Shown: piece by piece, positions 61,989-64,000 of the stretch
Position numbering within the stretch: the stretch's first letter is position 1
Layout: the number at the start of each line of letters is the position of its first letter
From: Bacillus renqingensis
GTDB lineage: Bacteria; Bacillota; Bacilli; Bacillales; Cytobacillaceae
Reading direction: 5' to 3'
DNA: 64,000 nt
NCBI RefSeq assembly: GCF_016464375.1
Contig: NZ_JADDIU010000006.1
Coordinates: 1-64,000, forward strand
Program-made: the position numbers and the translations under genes
The notes under the pieces: generated by a model
Database searches by the model: none
Told to the model about the DNA's origin: nothing
The model's input: the letters and a program-made list of their open reading frames with translations, nothing else

Positions 61989-62059
61989 CGCTTAGTGCTG
62001 TTCGGGAAGGTTAAGTTAAGATTCCACCAGGGCGGTTTGGGAATGGAAAAAACCGCCGT

Positions 62060-63256
62060 GGCATGCACTAGAGCGGTATGGAAAGGGAAAATCTGTTGCC
62101 GCGCGCACTTAGAGCGGTTCAAAATACGCGCGAGCGCGAAAATTCCGCGGCGGCGCGCACTTAGAGCGGTCCAAAGTACGCGCGAGCAAGAAAAATTTGC
62201 GGCAACGCGCACTTAGAGCAGTCCAAAGTACGTGCGAGCGAGAAAAATTTGCGGCAACGCGTACTTAGAGCGGTTCAAAGTACGCGCGAGCGAGAGAAAT
62301 AGGCGGCGCCGCGCACTTAGAGCGGTCCAAAGTACGCGCGAGCGAGAGAAATAGGCGGCGCCGCGCACTTAGAGCGGTCCAAAGTACGCGCGAGCGAGAG
62401 AAATAGGCGGCGGCGCGCACTTAGAGCGGTCCAAAGTACGCGCGAGCGAGAAAAATAGGCGGCGGCGCGCACTTAGAGCGGTCCAAAGTACGCGCGAGCG
62501 AGAGAAATAGGCGGCGGCGCGCACTTAGAGCGGTCCAAAGTACGCGCGAGCGAGAAAAATAGGCGGCGGCGCGCACTTAGAGCGATCCAAAGTACGCGCG
62601 AGCAAGAAAATTCCGCGGTGGCGCGCACATAGAGCGGTCCAAAGTACGCGCGAGCGAGAAAAATTGACGGCGGCGCGTACTTAGAGCGGTCCAAAGTACG
62701 CGCGAGCGAGAAAATTCCGCGGCGGCACGCACTTAGAGTGGTCCAAAGTACGCGCGAGCGAGAAAATTCCGCGGCGGCACGCACTTAGAGCAGTCCAAAG
62801 TACGCGCGAGCGAGAGAAATTGACGGCGGCGCGCACTTAGAGCGGTCCAAAGTACGCGCGAGCGAGAAAATTCCGCGGCGCCGCGTACTTAGAGCGGTCC
62901 AAAGTACGCGCGAGCGAGAGAAATTGACGGCGGCGCGCACTTAGAGCGGTCCAAAGTACGCGCGAGCGAGAAAAATCCGCGGCGCCGCGTACTTAGAGCG
63001 GTCCAAAGTACGCGCGAGCGAGAGAAATTGACGGCGGCGCGCACTTAGGGCGGTCCAAAGTACGCGCGAGCGAGAAAAATTGACGGCGGCGCGCACTTAG
63101 AGCGGTCCAAAGTACGCGCGAGCGAGAGAAATAGGCGGCGCCGCGCACTTAGAGCGGTCCAAAGTACGCGCGAGCGAGAAAAATTGACGGCGGCGCGCAC
63201 TTAGAGCGGTCCAAAGGACGTGCGAGCAAGAAAAATTTGCGGCAACGCGTACTTAG
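62060..63256. repeat. Tandem array of 22 units of 52 bp, G+C-rich
   Basis: The core CACTTAGAGCGGTCCAAAG recurs exactly every 52 bases from 62106 to 63250: 22 complete units plus a 23rd partial, with a degenerate 40-base unit before. There is no indel in any unit; differences are substitutions concentrated in a 16-base segment before GCGCG (types ATTCCGCGG, ATAGGCGG, ATTGACGG, ATTTGCGGCAA). G+C is about 63%, far above the flanks. Each unit holds arms GCG(C/T)ACTT and AAGTACGC that can pair. One stop codon per unit on each strand plus the 52-base period rule out long reading frames. Not a CRISPR: units are adjacent, with no unique spacers. Confidence 0.95.
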
Positions 63257-63276
63257 GCACTTTACTTTTCAATAAT

Positions 63277-63315
63277 CAAAAAAAAATCACTCATTGCGCA
63301 TAATACAATGAGCGA
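63277..63315 (-). terminator. Terminator of the NERD gene
   Basis: Minus strand: TCGCTCATTG pairs with CAATGAGTGA, followed by eight T residues. Confidence 0.85.
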
Positions 63316-63376
63316 TCCAAAGGATCCAAATTAAAAATTTACCTTAATTTTAAAAAAAGAAAGCCCTCTACAATCA

Positions 63377-64000
63377 TCATTCATAATAGCAATATCTACC
63401 CTTCCCACATGGATGATAATATTTCTGCAGGATTCTCCGAATAGTCCTTTTAGACTTCACCACTTTACACCACTCATGAATTGCAGGGGTCGTGATTTTC
63501 CTATCCGGAAACAAAATTTTAAATTCCTCCACACTCCGCAAAACCGCCGACTCCACACTTTCCTCGTAACCACATGTATGACACCTCAATCTCATGTAAT
63601 TGACAGTCTCCATAAATCCATAACAACAAGGATGAATAACCCCCTTTTTCAGCTGGTTATATTCATATTTAGGCTGCTCTGTGTAAGGGTAATCCCCTAG
63701 ATCCAAAGAAATTAAGAGATCAGCAAGCTTTTCGTGACCACCATTTAATGTGGAAGGGACTTTATTTAACTGTTGCATCAATCGATCGACTTGTGATGGA
63801 AAAATAACCGACGGGTTTAATGGGGCTTGATACATGGTAAACATGGGGTTTATGTACACGAGAAATGCTTCAACATTGAAGTTATATCCAAGTTCCTGAA
63901 GCAGCTGACGGAACATGGTTTCACACCGTTGTAACTGGATAAACGGATCTTTAATAATTTTTCCAGTTTTTATGTGACGAAGTTGTTTAGCTTCAAATTG
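63377..64000 (-). CDS. NERD-domain protein, 3' part (5' end beyond the window)
   Basis: 208 codons in the window with no stop up to the edge; the in-frame ATG at 63916 is internal because homologous residues (QFEAKQLRHIKTGKIIKDPFIQ) precede it. Contents: the end of a nuclease-related (NERD) domain (FRQLLQELGYNFNVEAFLVYINP), then a helical link, a zinc-finger-like Cys-rich segment (CC, CHTCG, about 30 residues before the end region), and a C-terminal helix-turn-helix-like part (EEFKILFPDRKITTPAIHEWCKVV). Such proteins are common in Bacillus; the function is unknown. Confidence 0.82.
   Translation of the reverse strand, partial: QFEAKQLRHIKTGKIIKDPFIQLQRCETMFRQLLQELGYNFNVEAFLVYINPMFTMYQAPLNPSVIFPSQVDRLMQQLNKVPSTLNGGHEKLADLLISLDLGDYPYTEQPKYEYNQLKKGVIHPCCYGFMETVNYMRLRCHTCGYEESVESAVLRSVEEFKILFPDRKITTPAIHEWCKVVKSKRTIRRILQKYYHPCGKGRYCYYE

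Noticed and set aside
62473-62784. Arg/Ala-rich reading frame on the minus strand in the array (and 61985-62216 on both strands)
   Set aside because: Arises from the 52-base period that rotates frames; stops recur each 156 bases, and no ribosome site is present.
62060-63256. CRISPR array
   Set aside because: Units are contiguous 52-mers with related variable segments, not direct repeats separated by unique spacers; no cas genes in the window.

Overview
The window looks like a low-G+C Firmicutes chromosome from the family Bacillaceae (Bacillus sensu lato). Evidence: AGGAGG-type ribosome sites, GTG and TTG starts, sporulation genes (prkA, yhbH, spoVR), and short gene orders I recall from Bacillus subtilis: queG(yhbA)-yhbB-trmL(cspR)-prkA-yhbH, pgcA-yhdB-spoVR, and a CNNM/CBS transporter-MerR-CNNM/CBS transporter block like yhdP-yhdQ-yhdT. 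I cannot name the genus from the sequence alone.

Layout. 1-3.5 kb is a graveyard: after an intact VOC protein come a decayed IS4-type transposase, truncated or frameshifted ECF sigma and anti-sigma genes, a broken Mrr-type restriction nuclease, an orphan DinJ/RelB antitoxin with a toxin stub, and a frameshifted acetyltransferase. 3.8-4.9 kb holds an EamA exporter whose terminator is abutted by what looks like the 5' end of a group II (class C) intron. 5.0-10.8 kb is a sugar-uptake operon: ROK repressor, lactose/cellobiose-family PTS IIC, two small unknown proteins, DUF3284, a MupG-like (DUF871) phospho-glycosidase candidate, IIB and IIA, with no GH1 enzyme. 11-15 kb holds DUF3231, Bmr-type drug efflux, a thioesterase and two small coiled-coil genes. 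15.2-21.9 kb is a LevR/ManR-type activator followed by a near-consensus sigma-54 promoter and a mannose-family PTS operon (IIA, IIB, IIC, IID, DUF986).

22-34 kb: B3/B4 protein, queG, yhbB, trmL, nfrA-like nitroreductase, a 29-residue membrane peptide, prkA and yhbH, then nagA-nagB-nagR with a consensus NagR (dre) operator, and a DUF1646 transporter. 34-50 kb: YhgE/Pip membrane protein, deoC, pit plus DUF47, a GlsB/YeaQ protein, a YhcU-like protein, pgcA, yhdB, spoVR, ald with its likely activator adeR and a divergent amino-acid permease, a secreted HAD phosphatase, and DUF445. 51-59 kb: a two-TM protein, a third coiled-coil protein, two CNNM/CBS transporters flanking a frameshifted MerR gene, an acetyltransferase, and feoA-feoB-FeoB-associated protein behind a Fur box. 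59-64 kb: an XRE regulator, a class A penicillin-binding protein, a G+C-rich array of 22 exact-length 52-bp tandem repeats, and the 3' part of a NERD-domain gene running off the right edge.

Two repeat systems stand out. A dispersed intergenic element occurs five times, always in one polarity relative to genes: one end abuts a stop codon and the other lies at or near a terminator. The 52-bp array at 62.1-63.2 kb is non-coding on both strands and has 22 units without a single indel. No rRNA, tRNA or CRISPR array was seen.
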